Assembly: GCA_947630435.1 (NCBI GenBank)
Contig: CANRHO010000001.1
Location: 1 to 41,855, forward strand
Direction: 5' to 3'
DNA from: an uncultured Bacilli bacterium
GTDB taxonomy: Bacteria; Bacillota_I; Bacilli_A; RF39; UBA660
DNA: 41,855 nucleotides
The notes beneath the pieces were generated by a model. That model searched no databases and was not told the origin of the DNA. It worked only from the letters and a program-made list of their open reading frames with translations. This document shows, in pieces, positions 25,253 through 34,960 of the stretch. Each line of letters begins with the position of its first letter. Position 1 is the first letter of the stretch. The translations under genes were made by a program, and so were the position numbers.

Positions 25253-26281
25253 CTACAAATTAACAGATTTGATTTTCCCTAAAAAATTTAATTTTATTTT
25301 TATTATTATTTTTTCAATAAATAATAATAAAAATACAAAAATAGTTGTTATTACAACATTACTACAAAACATTATTACCAATTTAATTATTCCTGGTAAT
25401 GTAATTATATAAGGATAAAGATAGTAAATTAACGAACTACCAATACCTTGACAAAAATAATATACTAAGGCATTTGCACCAACAAAGCATAGAATATTTT
25501 TACCTTTAACTTTTATTTTATCTTTAAGATAAGTAGCAATAATAATTGAGTTCATTGCGTAAAATAGATAACTGATGTGTGAGATGCTTTTCGCGTCCTG
25601 TAAATTTAAGAAACCATAATTACTAAAATGCAATAAAATAAACGTAATGAAAACATTCGTAATAAGTATAGTTAAAAAGTGTTTTAATGATTTAAAATTA
25701 AAATCGTATAAATAATATCCTAAACAATATATTAGAGTATACATAATTATATGTGGTTGTATTATTAAGAAATTATTCTTATATAGACTCATCCCATATA
25801 AGATAAACAATAAAACTAAAACATATTTAAAATTATTCCTTGTTTTAAAATACTTATTGTATAAACATATAAGTAAATTACCAATAATTAAAACTTGAAA
25901 ATACATAAATATAAACCATAATGAACCATTTACAACAGGTAAAACGCTTACGTTGTCAAAATGAAAAAACATTGCTTTAATTACCGAATACACATCAAAG
26001 TTTTTAAAATCAACCAACAGTATTATTATAAAATATAAAACTAAAAACAATAACCATTTTCGCCAAAACTTAATTAACCCTTTTAATGATTTGAAAAAAT
26101 CTTTGTTTATATTAAAAGTCATTCCTGAAATAAATATAAAAAGAGGAACATCAATAATTAAGGACAATGATCTAAGCCATATAGGTACATAGGCTTCACC
26201 GCTCCAAAAACAAGTATGAATTAAAATAATCCATATAGCTGCAAAACCTCTTAGAAAATCTATAGTATTATCTCTTTTCAT
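25253..26281 (-). CDS. Acyltransferase family 3 membrane protein (O-acetyltransferase-like)
   Basis: A 342-residue protein of about ten membrane helices with the acyltransferase-3 start NTIDFLRGFAAIWIILIHT, including the RG and the catalytic-type His, and LIIDVPLFIFISGM after it. Family members move acetyl groups from the cytoplasm to sugars on the outer face. No SGNH domain is fused, but a separate membrane SGNH protein is encoded four genes downstream and may complete the reaction. ATG 26281 has a GGGGTGAG site. The substrate is probably a sugar of the surface polymer. Confidence 0.85.
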   Translation of the reverse strand: MKRDNTIDFLRGFAAIWIILIHTCFWSGEAYVPIWLRSLSLIIDVPLFIFISGMTFNINKDFFKSLKGLIKFWRKWLLFLVLYFIIILLVDFKNFDVYSVIKAMFFHFDNVSVLPVVNGSLWFIFMYFQVLIIGNLLICLYNKYFKTRNNFKYVLVLLFILYGMSLYKNNFLIIQPHIIMYTLIYCLGYYLYDFNFKSLKHFLTILITNVFITFILLHFSNYGFLNLQDAKSISHISYLFYAMNSIIIATYLKDKIKVKGKNILCFVGANALVYYFCQGIGSSLIYYLYPYIITLPGIIKLVIMFCSNVVITTIFVFLLLFIEKIIIKIKLNFLGKIKSVNL

Positions 26282-26294
26282 TTTTACTCACCCC

Positions 26295-27800
26295 TTAATT
26301 TGAAAACTTAATAATTAAATAATCATCGATCATTTTTATTGAACCTTCATTTGGGTAAAATGGCATTTTTTGTACTTCATATTTAGAAGCAAATTCTTTA
26401 GCTGTTTTAGATTCAGTATCTTCTTTATCAACAATATTTATAGGATGACCCATATAATACTTTATAAAGCGATAATAATTTTTATGATAAGTAGTTGAAA
26501 ACGAACTAAATAATCCTACAGCCTCATAGTCAAAACCAGGTTGTTTTATAGCTAATGGTCCATTATTTAAACTTCCAATTATAACAACTGGTGTTTTACC
26601 AACTTCATATCCGTCAGTATTTTCAACTTTATATATAACACGATTCATCGTACTAATGGTAGCTTTTAATTCTAAATTCTTTTTTTCATATACTTGATTC
26701 GAATATACAATATTACAAAAAGCAATAATCATTAAAAACATATAAGCCGCTTTATTTAGCTTTGTTTTATCGCTAAGTAGTAAAATTATAAATACGTAGG
26801 TAATATTAATACCAAAAATCATAAGTTCATGGGTAACTCCTACGGTAATAAAATAGATAATATTTAAAATGAATGGTAGAATTAGGCATAGCAATAAGAT
26901 TAAGAAAAAATTTTGTTTTTTTAAATTTTTATTTTTAATTATTTTTATACAATTATAAATAGCAATTACAATTAAAACTATATTTAAAATCAAATATAAA
27001 GTTTTATGAAAAGTATGAGGTTTAAATAAGTATTCGAAATATTTTGAATACGTTTGTTTTATACCAAGAGTTAATGTACCTAGATTGCTGTAATTTAAAG
27101 CGTTGCTGATACTATTTGTAACATGACTTAAATTATAATTAAGAATACGTAATATTAATTTATTTAAAATTATATAAACTATTAAAGAGACTATAGTAAT
27201 TAACATACATTTAATCCCTTCTTTAAAAATTTCTTTTTTATTTTTATCATTACTTAAATCTTTTATTAACATACCAATATATAAACCAAGTGTAACACTT
27301 AAATATGCTGGATAAATCGCAAAAGTAATCAATAAAGTTATAATTGCTAAATATGATAATTTATTATTTTTTCTAATTAAATAAACTGATATTACATTTA
27401 AAAGTATACAAAATATATACATATCAGCATAATTTATATATGTAGCATTTAACAAAGTAATAGTTGAACAAGTACAAGTCAATAATGTAATAAGTAAAAT
27501 TAAAATTTTATCTTTTATCTCAAATAATTTGCAAATATAATATATAGTGAATATCATAAATATGGTTGATAAAACCCCAATGATGATAGGAGGATAGTAA
27601 GAACCCCTAAGAAAAGTCCAAACAGGAATTAAAAAACGCCCGATTCCTAGTGAATCACCATAATAACCAGCATGAAATATATTTAATGAATCATGCGAAT
27701 ATAAAATATTAAAATAACAAAAACCATGTGCAACAAACATAGTAATCGTGGTTACAATACCAATAAATTTTAATAATTTCATATCAAATAATTTTTTCAA
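26295..27800 (-). CDS. GtrII-like polytopic membrane glycosyltransferase
   Basis: A 501-residue protein with about eleven membrane helices and a C-terminal soluble domain (about 385-501). The first outer loop, HDSLNIFHAGYYGDSLGIGRF with LIPVWTFLRG after it, matches the GtrII glucosyltransferase family, whose members add a sugar from a polyprenyl phosphate carrier to outer polysaccharide. TTG at 27800 is the start, six bases after GAGGTGA. That site overlaps the stop codon of the UbiA-like gene, so translation of the two is coupled, which ties this transferase to the UbiA product. Confidence 0.75.
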   Translation of the reverse strand: MKKLFDMKLLKFIGIVTTITMFVAHGFCYFNILYSHDSLNIFHAGYYGDSLGIGRFLIPVWTFLRGSYYPPIIIGVLSTIFMIFTIYYICKLFEIKDKILILLITLLTCTCSTITLLNATYINYADMYIFCILLNVISVYLIRKNNKLSYLAIITLLITFAIYPAYLSVTLGLYIGMLIKDLSNDKNKKEIFKEGIKCMLITIVSLIVYIILNKLILRILNYNLSHVTNSISNALNYSNLGTLTLGIKQTYSKYFEYLFKPHTFHKTLYLILNIVLIVIAIYNCIKIIKNKNLKKQNFFLILLLCLILPFILNIIYFITVGVTHELMIFGINITYVFIILLLSDKTKLNKAAYMFLMIIAFCNIVYSNQVYEKKNLELKATISTMNRVIYKVENTDGYEVGKTPVVIIGSLNNGPLAIKQPGFDYEAVGLFSSFSTTYHKNYYRFIKYYMGHPINIVDKEDTESKTAKEFASKYEVQKMPFYPNEGSIKMIDDYLIIKFSN

Positions 27801-27805
27801 TTAAA

Positions 27806-28651
27806 TCACCTCACATATATCAAACAACTCAAAATCAAAGCATAAATAATTCCTAAGAAAATCAAAACTTTATCATTTAAAATTACTTCAATAGGATCAC
27901 CATAACTATTTTCCTCAATATTCATAGAATATCTCATAGTCATAATCATGACTATCGGTACGGTCCATACTAATAAGTTATTATTTATATCAACTGTCCA
28001 AAGCGAGTAAAAAACGATAGTGCAAGCTAAAAACATATACATATTCTTATCCAAAAAATTCTTATTATAATATCTCAAAACATATCTTGAATTACTGCCA
28101 TTTTTTTGAATTTCATTACGCCTTTTGCCTAAACTTAAGTAAAATGAGATTGACAAAACTGTTAAAATAAGCCAACTAGACAAAACTATGTTCAAACAAA
28201 ACCCACCATATAAGATTCTAATAACAAAACCAGAAACTAATATAACTATATCTAATAATGGAATATTTTTAAGACCAAAGCTGTAACCAATGTTTAAAAT
28301 AAAGTATAAAAATAGCAAAAGTGTTCCATAATTAAATAATAAATTAGAACTATATAACAGTATTAATGTTACAAAAAATAACAATATAGCTAAAGTAATT
28401 CCTTCTTTAACAGAGACTAATCCACTAGCAATAGGTCTATTTTTCTTTGTAGGGTGTTTTCTATCCTTTTCTTTATCATTTATATCATTAACAATGTAAA
28501 TAATACTAGAAGTAAGTGAAAAAGCTACAAACATTATTAAAAGTTTAAATAGTATATTTTCATTAAAGATAACACCAGCAAAAAAAGCTGGAAATAATAT
28601 TAAAATATTTTTTAGATAGTGATTTATTCGCATCAGTTTTAGGTATTTCAT
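27806..28651 (-). CDS. UbiA-family polyprenyl-phosphate phosphoribosyltransferase-like protein
   Basis: A 281-residue membrane enzyme of about eight helices. The first Asp-rich motif NDINDKEKDRKHPTKKNRP (55-73) and the second YSFGLKNIPLLD with IRILYGG resemble the mycobacterial DPPR synthase (Rv3806c type), which moves 5-phosphoribose from PRPP to polyprenyl phosphate, more than quinone-pathway UbiA proteins. A phosphatase of the HAD type would be needed next, and one is encoded in this operon fused to a transferase. The start overlaps the upstream GT-C gene by ATGA and its stop lies in the next gene's ribosome binding site, so it is tightly coupled on both sides. Confidence 0.82.
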   Translation of the reverse strand: MKYLKLMRINHYLKNILILFPAFFAGVIFNENILFKLLIMFVAFSLTSSIIYIVNDINDKEKDRKHPTKKNRPIASGLVSVKEGITLAILLFFVTLILLYSSNLLFNYGTLLLFLYFILNIGYSFGLKNIPLLDIVILVSGFVIRILYGGFCLNIVLSSWLILTVLSISFYLSLGKRRNEIQKNGSNSRYVLRYYNKNFLDKNMYMFLACTIVFYSLWTVDINNNLLVWTVPIVMIMTMRYSMNIEENSYGDPIEVILNDKVLIFLGIIYALILSCLIYVR

Positions 28652-30312
28652 TTTTGCACCTCATACTCTATTTTTTCAATATACAATTCTTTGTTTTTAT
28701 TAAGTTTTTTAACTATTTTATAGTCGATTTTATAATCTATTAGATTATATAATGAACCTGTAAAATGTTCATTATATAATTTTATATTTAATTTTTTTCC
28801 ATAATTCTTTTCTAAATTCATTCTACTTTGTCCACTTACTGGAAGTTTATTTAGAAACATTATTTTCGTAGTATAATAAACATTACTCAAGCATAATATT
28901 AATAAAATAACACCTAAAATAGCTAAGAATCTCTTGTTTTTAAGTAATATAAATACAGCCATTATAGGAATAAAATAAGCTTGTGGATAATATCTTGCCC
29001 ACCAACTTTCCCCGATGACAAACATAAATAAAATTATAATTATAAATGGAATTCCTAGCATAATTAAATCGTCATATTCTTTTTTTATTATCAAAATTGC
29101 AAAATAAATAATTATTAGTAGTAACGAAATAATTAATAATCCACTGAAGTAAATTCCAAACCCACCTATTCGCGTATCTTCTGATATTTGCATTTGCTCA
29201 TAGTAAGTTTTAACGAACGGTTTTTTTAATTTGGGCTCACCATTATTAAATTTTCCGATGTTGGCACTATAACTAAATATCGAATAGAAATTCTTGCTGA
29301 TTGGACTTTTTTTATCAAAAGAAGCGGGTTGCATATCAGTCATTATATCTCTTTTATCTTTGCCAATAAGTGGATACAATGGATTATGATGCACTACTAT
29401 ATTTCTAACATAAGAATTGCTACCAACTATAAATAAGCTAATTATTAAAATTAATATAAATTTTAAAGTAAAATGTAATATGTCTTTATACTTTTTATCT
29501 TTTATTTTCTTTATTATGTAAATAATATAATAACCTAAACAAAATATTCCAGCATAAAGTAATCCCGTAAATTTAAGGTTAATAATTATAATTAGTAAAC
29601 AACCAATAGTAAAGAAGTATTCTTTATTTTCGTTTTTAATTAAAAGATACATATAAATTATTACCAGTAAAAGAATGAATCCAAGAAAACCATCTAAATA
29701 CAAAGATAGTATTTGTTGCCAAATAATTGGCAAAGTACATGCAGCGACAGCTGTTAAAATAGATAATAATTTATTCTTATAATATTTGTTTATTATATAA
29801 GCAATTATAAAAAACGTAATAAATAATATAATTAAATTAAATACTTTAGCTGTTTCAATATTATTTGTTATCTTGTAAATAGAGGCTCCAATAATCCAAG
29901 TTGCCTTAGGATAATTTTCTATCCATATAGTATGCCCAACATCATAATTTATCTTTTTGCCAAAATTTTTAGCACTACTATAGATAGGATTCCAACCGTT
30001 TTTAAGCAAGCCAATAGCTTCTTTATGATAAGCGTTACCATCGTAGGAGGTATCTAAAACTCTACCACATAAAGTTATAGATAATACAAAAATAACTAAA
30101 ACCAAAAAACCAGAAATTAAAATATTCTTATAATTTTCCTTGCATATAAAGTATAATTCTATTAACGCTAAAATAAATGAAATAGGTAGGTGAAAATAAC
30201 TAATAGAAACATTACATAAATATAAAACTGAAGTAATTACTAAAACATTTGCAATGGTAAATAGCATTAACAATGAAGTATTATAAAATATTTTCAAAGT
30301 TTTATTAAACAT
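28648..30312 (-). CDS. GT-C (GT39/PMT-like) membrane glycosyltransferase
   Basis: About 554 residues from ATG 30312, with roughly eleven membrane helices and a C-terminal outer tail. The first outer loop has SYDGNAYHKEAIGLLKNGW, the acidic region typical of GT-C enzymes that use polyprenyl-phosphate sugars, followed by WIENYPKATWII. It is not close to the two paralogous GT-C proteins at 23064 and 36069. The ATG lies eight bases after GAGGTGA; an in-frame GTG at 30324 overlaps that site. Its stop overlaps the start of the UbiA-like gene by ATGA, which suggests it may consume that enzyme's product. Confidence 0.75.
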   Translation of the reverse strand: MFNKTLKIFYNTSLLMLFTIANVLVITSVLYLCNVSISYFHLPISFILALIELYFICKENYKNILISGFLVLVIFVLSITLCGRVLDTSYDGNAYHKEAIGLLKNGWNPIYSSAKNFGKKINYDVGHTIWIENYPKATWIIGASIYKITNNIETAKVFNLIILFITFFIIAYIINKYYKNKLLSILTAVAACTLPIIWQQILSLYLDGFLGFILLLVIIYMYLLIKNENKEYFFTIGCLLIIIINLKFTGLLYAGIFCLGYYIIYIIKKIKDKKYKDILHFTLKFILILIISLFIVGSNSYVRNIVVHHNPLYPLIGKDKRDIMTDMQPASFDKKSPISKNFYSIFSYSANIGKFNNGEPKLKKPFVKTYYEQMQISEDTRIGGFGIYFSGLLIISLLLIIIYFAILIIKKEYDDLIMLGIPFIIIILFMFVIGESWWARYYPQAYFIPIMAVFILLKNKRFLAILGVILLILCLSNVYYTTKIMFLNKLPVSGQSRMNLEKNYGKKLNIKLYNEHFTGSLYNLIDYKIDYKIVKKLNKNKELYIEKIEYEVQK

Positions 30313-30328
30313 GGTCAGTTTCACCTCT

Positions 30329-31300
30329 TTAGTTCATTTTATTTTTTTCTTTTATGTAAATAATTTTAGAAATAAATTTATTAAAATATTTTAAATAAAT
30401 ATTCTTCATGCCTGTTTTATTTAAATAAATATTATTTTTATAGTTAGGAAAATTATTTCTGACTCTATCAATAGCAAAGATAACAGCCTCTTTGTATTTA
30501 TTTTTATCATTAGCTTTAGCCATTCTTTTAATAAATGTTCCAAAAATATATCTTACATATGAATATTCCAATTCAGGCAAATACTCTTCATACAAATCAT
30601 TTTTTTTATAATAATCTACAATATTATCAAGCACCTTTATAATATCATATAATTTATTATTATATGTATAAGTAATAGAACCATTTGTTTGGATATAATT
30701 ACAGAAAGGTTTATTTACAACTCCTATTGATGATATTTTTGGAAAAAGTTTAAAAAGAAATTCTATATCCTCATACCATATATTTTTAGAAAACAGCGTA
30801 TTTGTAACTATTTTTCTCTTAATGATTTTATTCCAAATGACGGCATAAGAATAAATCATATGTTTTTTGATTTCTTCTTTTGAAAATGTATCTTTATTAA
30901 TACCAGAGTCTATGCTTATTTTTTTATTTGGATAAATTACTCTTGCATCGCAAACCACCATATCAAAATCCTTCTCAACGGCTTTTTCATACATCTTTTC
31001 ATACATCATAGGGTCTTGAGTATCATCACTATCTAAAAAACCTATATATTCACCTTGAGCCATCTTAATACCAGCATTTCTAGCTCCACCGGGTCCACTA
31101 TTTTTTTGATTTATAACTTTTATTTTATTTTTATATTTTAACTCATATTTTTTTAATATCTTTAAAGAATTATCAGAAGAACCGTCGTTAACAAATATAA
31201 ATTCTATATCTTTAATTGTTTGTTTTAATAAACATTTAATAGTTTTTTCTATATAATTCTCACTATTATATACAGGAACTATAACACTAACCTTTATCAT
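30329..31300 (-). CDS. Family 2 glycosyltransferase
   Basis: A 323-residue cytoplasmic GT-A enzyme: VSVIVPVYNSENYI at the start, FVNDGSSDNS, GPGGARNAGI and the metal-binding FLDSDD. A basic C-terminus (KEKNKMN) suggests membrane contact. It transfers a sugar from a nucleotide donor to the growing repeat unit, donor unknown. ATG 31300 overlaps the end of the upstream Wzy-like gene by 14 bases; the in-frame start at 31324 lies further within it. Confidence 0.88.
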   Translation of the reverse strand: MIKVSVIVPVYNSENYIEKTIKCLLKQTIKDIEFIFVNDGSSDNSLKILKKYELKYKNKIKVINQKNSGPGGARNAGIKMAQGEYIGFLDSDDTQDPMMYEKMYEKAVEKDFDMVVCDARVIYPNKKISIDSGINKDTFSKEEIKKHMIYSYAVIWNKIIKRKIVTNTLFSKNIWYEDIEFLFKLFPKISSIGVVNKPFCNYIQTNGSITYTYNNKLYDIIKVLDNIVDYYKKNDLYEEYLPELEYSYVRYIFGTFIKRMAKANDKNKYKEAVIFAIDRVRNNFPNYKNNIYLNKTGMKNIYLKYFNKFISKIIYIKEKNKMN

Positions 31301-32753
31301 TTTCTTTTCCCTTTCTACTATCATATAATAAGTAACCCGTTATAAAACCTAAATATAAAGAAATAATAAGTTCATCAATTATATGTCCGCTAAAATATGA
31401 AATACAAAGTGGAAGGATTAAACCTGATAAGATAACTATATCAAATAAAATAAATTTTTTCTTTTGTATTTTTTTAAAAACAAAATAAGCAGCTATTAAA
31501 AAGTATGGGCAAAGGAAAACAATAATACCAAGTATACCTATAGTATAATAATGAATGACAAAGTCTTGTTCTAAATATAAATAAGTATTTATGAATCTAC
31601 TATAACCCAAACCAAATAAACTTGTATAAGCAGTTTCATAAGTTTTAGCGATATCATTAGTAATTAATTTTTCTGAATTTCTATTACCTACTCTTTTTTC
31701 AGGCGATACATTTTCAACAAGATTTACCCAAAATTTCCTATGTTCTTTATAAGGATAAATCTCCATGTAATAAATGGGTTGAGTGCCTGAATACTTTAAT
31801 TTTTCTTCTAAATTCACTTCAGCTTTTATCGATTTCATTTCTTTTTCGTCTTTATCTGAATAAGTAACCCCAACGTTTACTATTGGTGCTTTTGTCATTA
31901 AAGACAATCCAAAAACTAAAACTAATAAAACTAAACCGAATTTCTTACAGTCAAATTTACAGGTTTTAAAAACAAAACTATAAAATAAATATAAGAAAAT
32001 CATCATAGTAATTATTAAAATCCAACCGTAAGAAGCAACTCTTGTACCAAGCATTATCATTGAAAGCAAGGTAAGTAACGTTATGATAATACGAGGTTTC
32101 GTAATCTTTTCATATAATGAATAAATACATATAGGAAATAAAATAAACATAAGCCCACTTATTTGATTAGCCGAGTTAAACCATCCTTTAGAAGCTAAAT
32201 CAGAAGGTAAATATTTTTTATTAAAAAACCAATTGAAGAAGTTAGCTTTAATAAAGCCGCCACCATAAGAAGCACAAGCAATATTAAGCAAATTCATTCC
32301 AACAATAATAATTGAAGTAATAGCTGCTACAAATAAAAATAATTTTATAACCTCTTCCTTGGTTGGTTTTAATTTATATGTAATTAAAATAACTAATATT
32401 GGAAGGAGCATCCTAATCATATAAAATAATTCGGTTACTATACTATAAGAGAAAGTTTTAAAACCACTATTATCAATACCACTTGAAATAAAATGGTGAA
32501 ACAATATATAAATTAGCAAAAAAACTCCGTATATCCCAATAATTTTTAAATTTTTTAAATTTTTCTTATTAAAAAATATCATAACAAAGAGAAAAGTAAT
32601 TATTAACATTCTTATAATTGTTGTTGGAGAAAAATGAAATATATTTATTATTTCATCTGTATATAAAAGATAACAGTCTAATACTGGCTGTAACATTAAA
32701 AATATAAATAAAATTTTTCTAAGTGTTTTTTCATCTTTAATTTTTTTCATCAT
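31287..32753 (-). CDS. O-antigen polymerase/ligase-like membrane protein (Wzy/WaaL-like)
   Basis: About 488 residues with eleven or twelve membrane helices and one large outer loop (about 300-385) rich in charged residues, including EHRKFWVNLVENVSPEKRVGN, the layout of the O-antigen ligase/polymerase superfamily. LGTRVASYG before the loop resembles the family's conserved Arg region. It would join repeat units outside the membrane or attach polymer to an acceptor. ATG 32753 or the adjacent 32750 follows AAGGAG. Sequence conservation in this superfamily is low, so the call rests mostly on topology and context. Confidence 0.72.
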   Translation of the reverse strand: MMKKIKDEKTLRKILFIFLMLQPVLDCYLLYTDEIINIFHFSPTTIIRMLIITFLFVMIFFNKKNLKNLKIIGIYGVFLLIYILFHHFISSGIDNSGFKTFSYSIVTELFYMIRMLLPILVILITYKLKPTKEEVIKLFLFVAAITSIIIVGMNLLNIACASYGGGFIKANFFNWFFNKKYLPSDLASKGWFNSANQISGLMFILFPICIYSLYEKITKPRIIITLLTLLSMIMLGTRVASYGWILIITMMIFLYLFYSFVFKTCKFDCKKFGLVLLVLVFGLSLMTKAPIVNVGVTYSDKDEKEMKSIKAEVNLEEKLKYSGTQPIYYMEIYPYKEHRKFWVNLVENVSPEKRVGNRNSEKLITNDIAKTYETAYTSLFGLGYSRFINTYLYLEQDFVIHYYTIGILGIIVFLCPYFLIAAYFVFKKIQKKKFILFDIVILSGLILPLCISYFSGHIIDELIISLYLGFITGYLLYDSRKGKENDKG

Positions 32754-32763
32754 GTTGCTCCTT

Positions 32764-33945
32764 TTATACTTGTTTATATATCTTATCATCTAACATGTTT
32801 TCTATAGTTTTTATGCTATTTTTATTTTTTTTACTATAATCATAATCTAATGCTTTATCTTTAAATTTTTTAATAAGATTATGATTGGTTAAAAGTTTCT
32901 TCATTCCTTCATATAAACCATTTTCAGAATTTTCAACTATCAAGCCATTTTGCATATTATCAATTATTGTTTCTGTAGCCTCATTAGAAGTTGCTAAAAC
33001 TGGTTTATGTAAAATAAGAGCTTCCACTAAAACAAGGCCAAAAGACTCATGAACAGCTGAAGAAACATACACATCAGAACCAGCTACATATTTATAGGGA
33101 TTTGTTTGATTACCAACAAATTTTACACAGTTTAAATTTAACTCTTTTTTTAAATTAAATAAATTTTCTCTTTCGGGACCATCTCCGACAATAGTCATAA
33201 AACCATCCTCAAATAAGCCTTCCCTTTTTAATTTAGCAATTACTTTAAGTAGCCTATCATAACCCTTTTCTTTAGCTAATCTACCTACGGAAATAAAATT
33301 TATTTTTTTATCTGAAGGTTTTATTTTTTCTTTCCCAAATTTTTTAATTTTAGTATCATCTATTATGTTTGGAATAACCAATATTTTATCTTTCATTTTA
33401 TAATGCGCATTAAAATCTTCAGCTGTTTGTTTTGAAACAGCTACTATTTTTTCAAAAGCATTATACGTTTTCTTAAATATATTACGATACCTTCTTGTTG
33501 GATCATTTTCTGTGTATGTTGCATGTAACCAATGTATTTTTCTAGGAGTATCCCCAACAGCTGTAAAAATAGCACTAAAACCATCGCTAAAAGCTATCTC
33601 AATATCGTAATTAGTTTTTAGTATTTTTTTTCTTTCTTTAAAAAGTTTGTTTTTGATTAATCCCGTCTTTAATAAAAAAATAAGTTTTAATTTATTAATT
33701 AATAATTTCAAATCAAATTTTTTTTTAAAATAGCTAATTGGTGTATCAATCGCTTTGAAAAAAGCTCCTCCATATATAATTTTTATCTTTTTATCAATTT
33801 TATTTTCTATTCTTTCCCCTTCATTATTTAGAATAAGCAGATCAATTTTATATTTCGTTAGAGAAAGATGATTTAAAATATCTTCTAAAACTATTGATAC
33901 ACCACCCATCTTACGATCAGTAACTACAAATAAAACTTTTTTCAT
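32764..33945 (-). CDS. Family 4 glycosyltransferase
   Basis: A 393-residue GT-B enzyme: N-terminal VLFVVTDRKMGGVSIVLEDIL, linker VSKQTAEDF, then VGRLAKEKGYDRLL and the donor-site motif HESFGLVLVEAL, the E-x7-E signature of the family. It retains the anomeric configuration and adds a sugar to the lipid-linked unit in the cytoplasm; the donor is unknown. The start overlaps the upstream GT2 stop by ATGA, so the two are coupled. Confidence 0.9.
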   Translation of the reverse strand: MKKVLFVVTDRKMGGVSIVLEDILNHLSLTKYKIDLLILNNEGERIENKIDKKIKIIYGGAFFKAIDTPISYFKKKFDLKLLINKLKLIFLLKTGLIKNKLFKERKKILKTNYDIEIAFSDGFSAIFTAVGDTPRKIHWLHATYTENDPTRRYRNIFKKTYNAFEKIVAVSKQTAEDFNAHYKMKDKILVIPNIIDDTKIKKFGKEKIKPSDKKINFISVGRLAKEKGYDRLLKVIAKLKREGLFEDGFMTIVGDGPERENLFNLKKELNLNCVKFVGNQTNPYKYVAGSDVYVSSAVHESFGLVLVEALILHKPVLATSNEATETIIDNMQNGLIVENSENGLYEGMKKLLTNHNLIKKFKDKALDYDYSKKNKNSIKTIENMLDDKIYKQV

Positions 33946-34898
33946 GATGTTTTATCACCCCGTTTCAGTAAATTGATTAATTTGAATTTTTCTTTAAATA
34001 ATAATTCACACATAACACGATATTTAAATGGTTGTTTTTTATAGTAAAAATTATTTTTCCAATTAGGGAACTCACTTGTAATAGTTTTGTTTATTTTTTT
34101 TATTTGATCATGTTTTTTGAATTTTAAAAACCTTAATCCACCACCGTGTAGTAAATGTTCAATATATAAATATTCTAATTCACTATAATATTTTTTAAAA
34201 ACTTTTTTTTCTTTAAATATTTTTGATAGGTTCTTCATGGCATCAAAAATTTGTTCTAATTTAGATGAATATTCTATTTGATTCATGGTTGAACCAGAAC
34301 GTATAACATAATAATATAGTTTATCATTTATAAAAATTATTTTTTTTGCAAAAAGACCATATGAAGGAACTAACGCAATATCTTCATACGCATTTAATTT
34401 TGGAAAAAATAAATTATTATTCTTTATAATATTAGTTTTAATTAACATAAAACACGGACCGGACTGGTTTAAAATAAAATTTTTTTTATCGTCATCACTT
34501 TTTATTTTTTTTATTTGATTATTTTCTATTATCCCATCAGCAACTAAATAACTATCAAAACAAACGATATCAGCATTTGCTTGTATAGCGTTATTATAGG
34601 AAATCTTTAAAATATCTTTATCAACATAATCATCGCTATCGACAAACATAATAAATTCTCCGCTCGCTTTTTTAATTCCAAAATTACGAGCGATAGCTTG
34701 TCCTTCGTTTTTTTTATTTATTAGTTTTATTCTCTTATCTTTATATTGATTAATTATGTTCAAACTATTATCAGTACTACCATCGTTTATTAAAATTATT
34801 TCAAAATCATCAAAAGTTTGTTTAAGTAAACTATCTAAGCATTTTGATAAATAGTTTTCAACATTATAAACCGGGACTATTACGCTAATTTTAGTCAT
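33942..34898 (-). CDS. Family 2 glycosyltransferase
   Basis: A 318-residue GT-A protein with ISVIVPVYNVENYLSKC, LINDGSTDNS, GQAIARNFGI and MFVDSDDYVD. Its C-terminal half (YSELEYLYIEHLLHGGG with FRYKP-type basic segments) resembles that of the GT2 at 30329, which indicates a gene duplication within the cluster. AAGGAGG lies before ATG 34898 and a separate promoter precedes it. Donor sugar unknown. Confidence 0.88.
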   Translation of the reverse strand: MTKISVIVPVYNVENYLSKCLDSLLKQTFDDFEIILINDGSTDNSLNIINQYKDKRIKLINKKNEGQAIARNFGIKKASGEFIMFVDSDDYVDKDILKISYNNAIQANADIVCFDSYLVADGIIENNQIKKIKSDDDKKNFILNQSGPCFMLIKTNIIKNNNLFFPKLNAYEDIALVPSYGLFAKKIIFINDKLYYYVIRSGSTMNQIEYSSKLEQIFDAMKNLSKIFKEKKVFKKYYSELEYLYIEHLLHGGGLRFLKFKKHDQIKKINKTITSEFPNWKNNFYYKKQPFKYRVMCELLFKEKFKLINLLKRGDKTS

Positions 34899-34922
34899 GT
34901 AACCTCCTTTATGTTACTATTT

Positions 34923-34952
34923 ATTATACCATCACAAGCATATCCAAAGCAA
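34923..34952 (-). promoter_or_regulatory. Internal promoter before the GT2-GT4 genes
   Basis: Minus strand TTGCTT (34952-34947), 18-base spacer and TGGTATAAT, an extended and perfect -10 (34931-34923), 25 bases before the GT2 start at 34898. Confidence 0.55.
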
Positions 34953-34960
34953 CAAAACAG

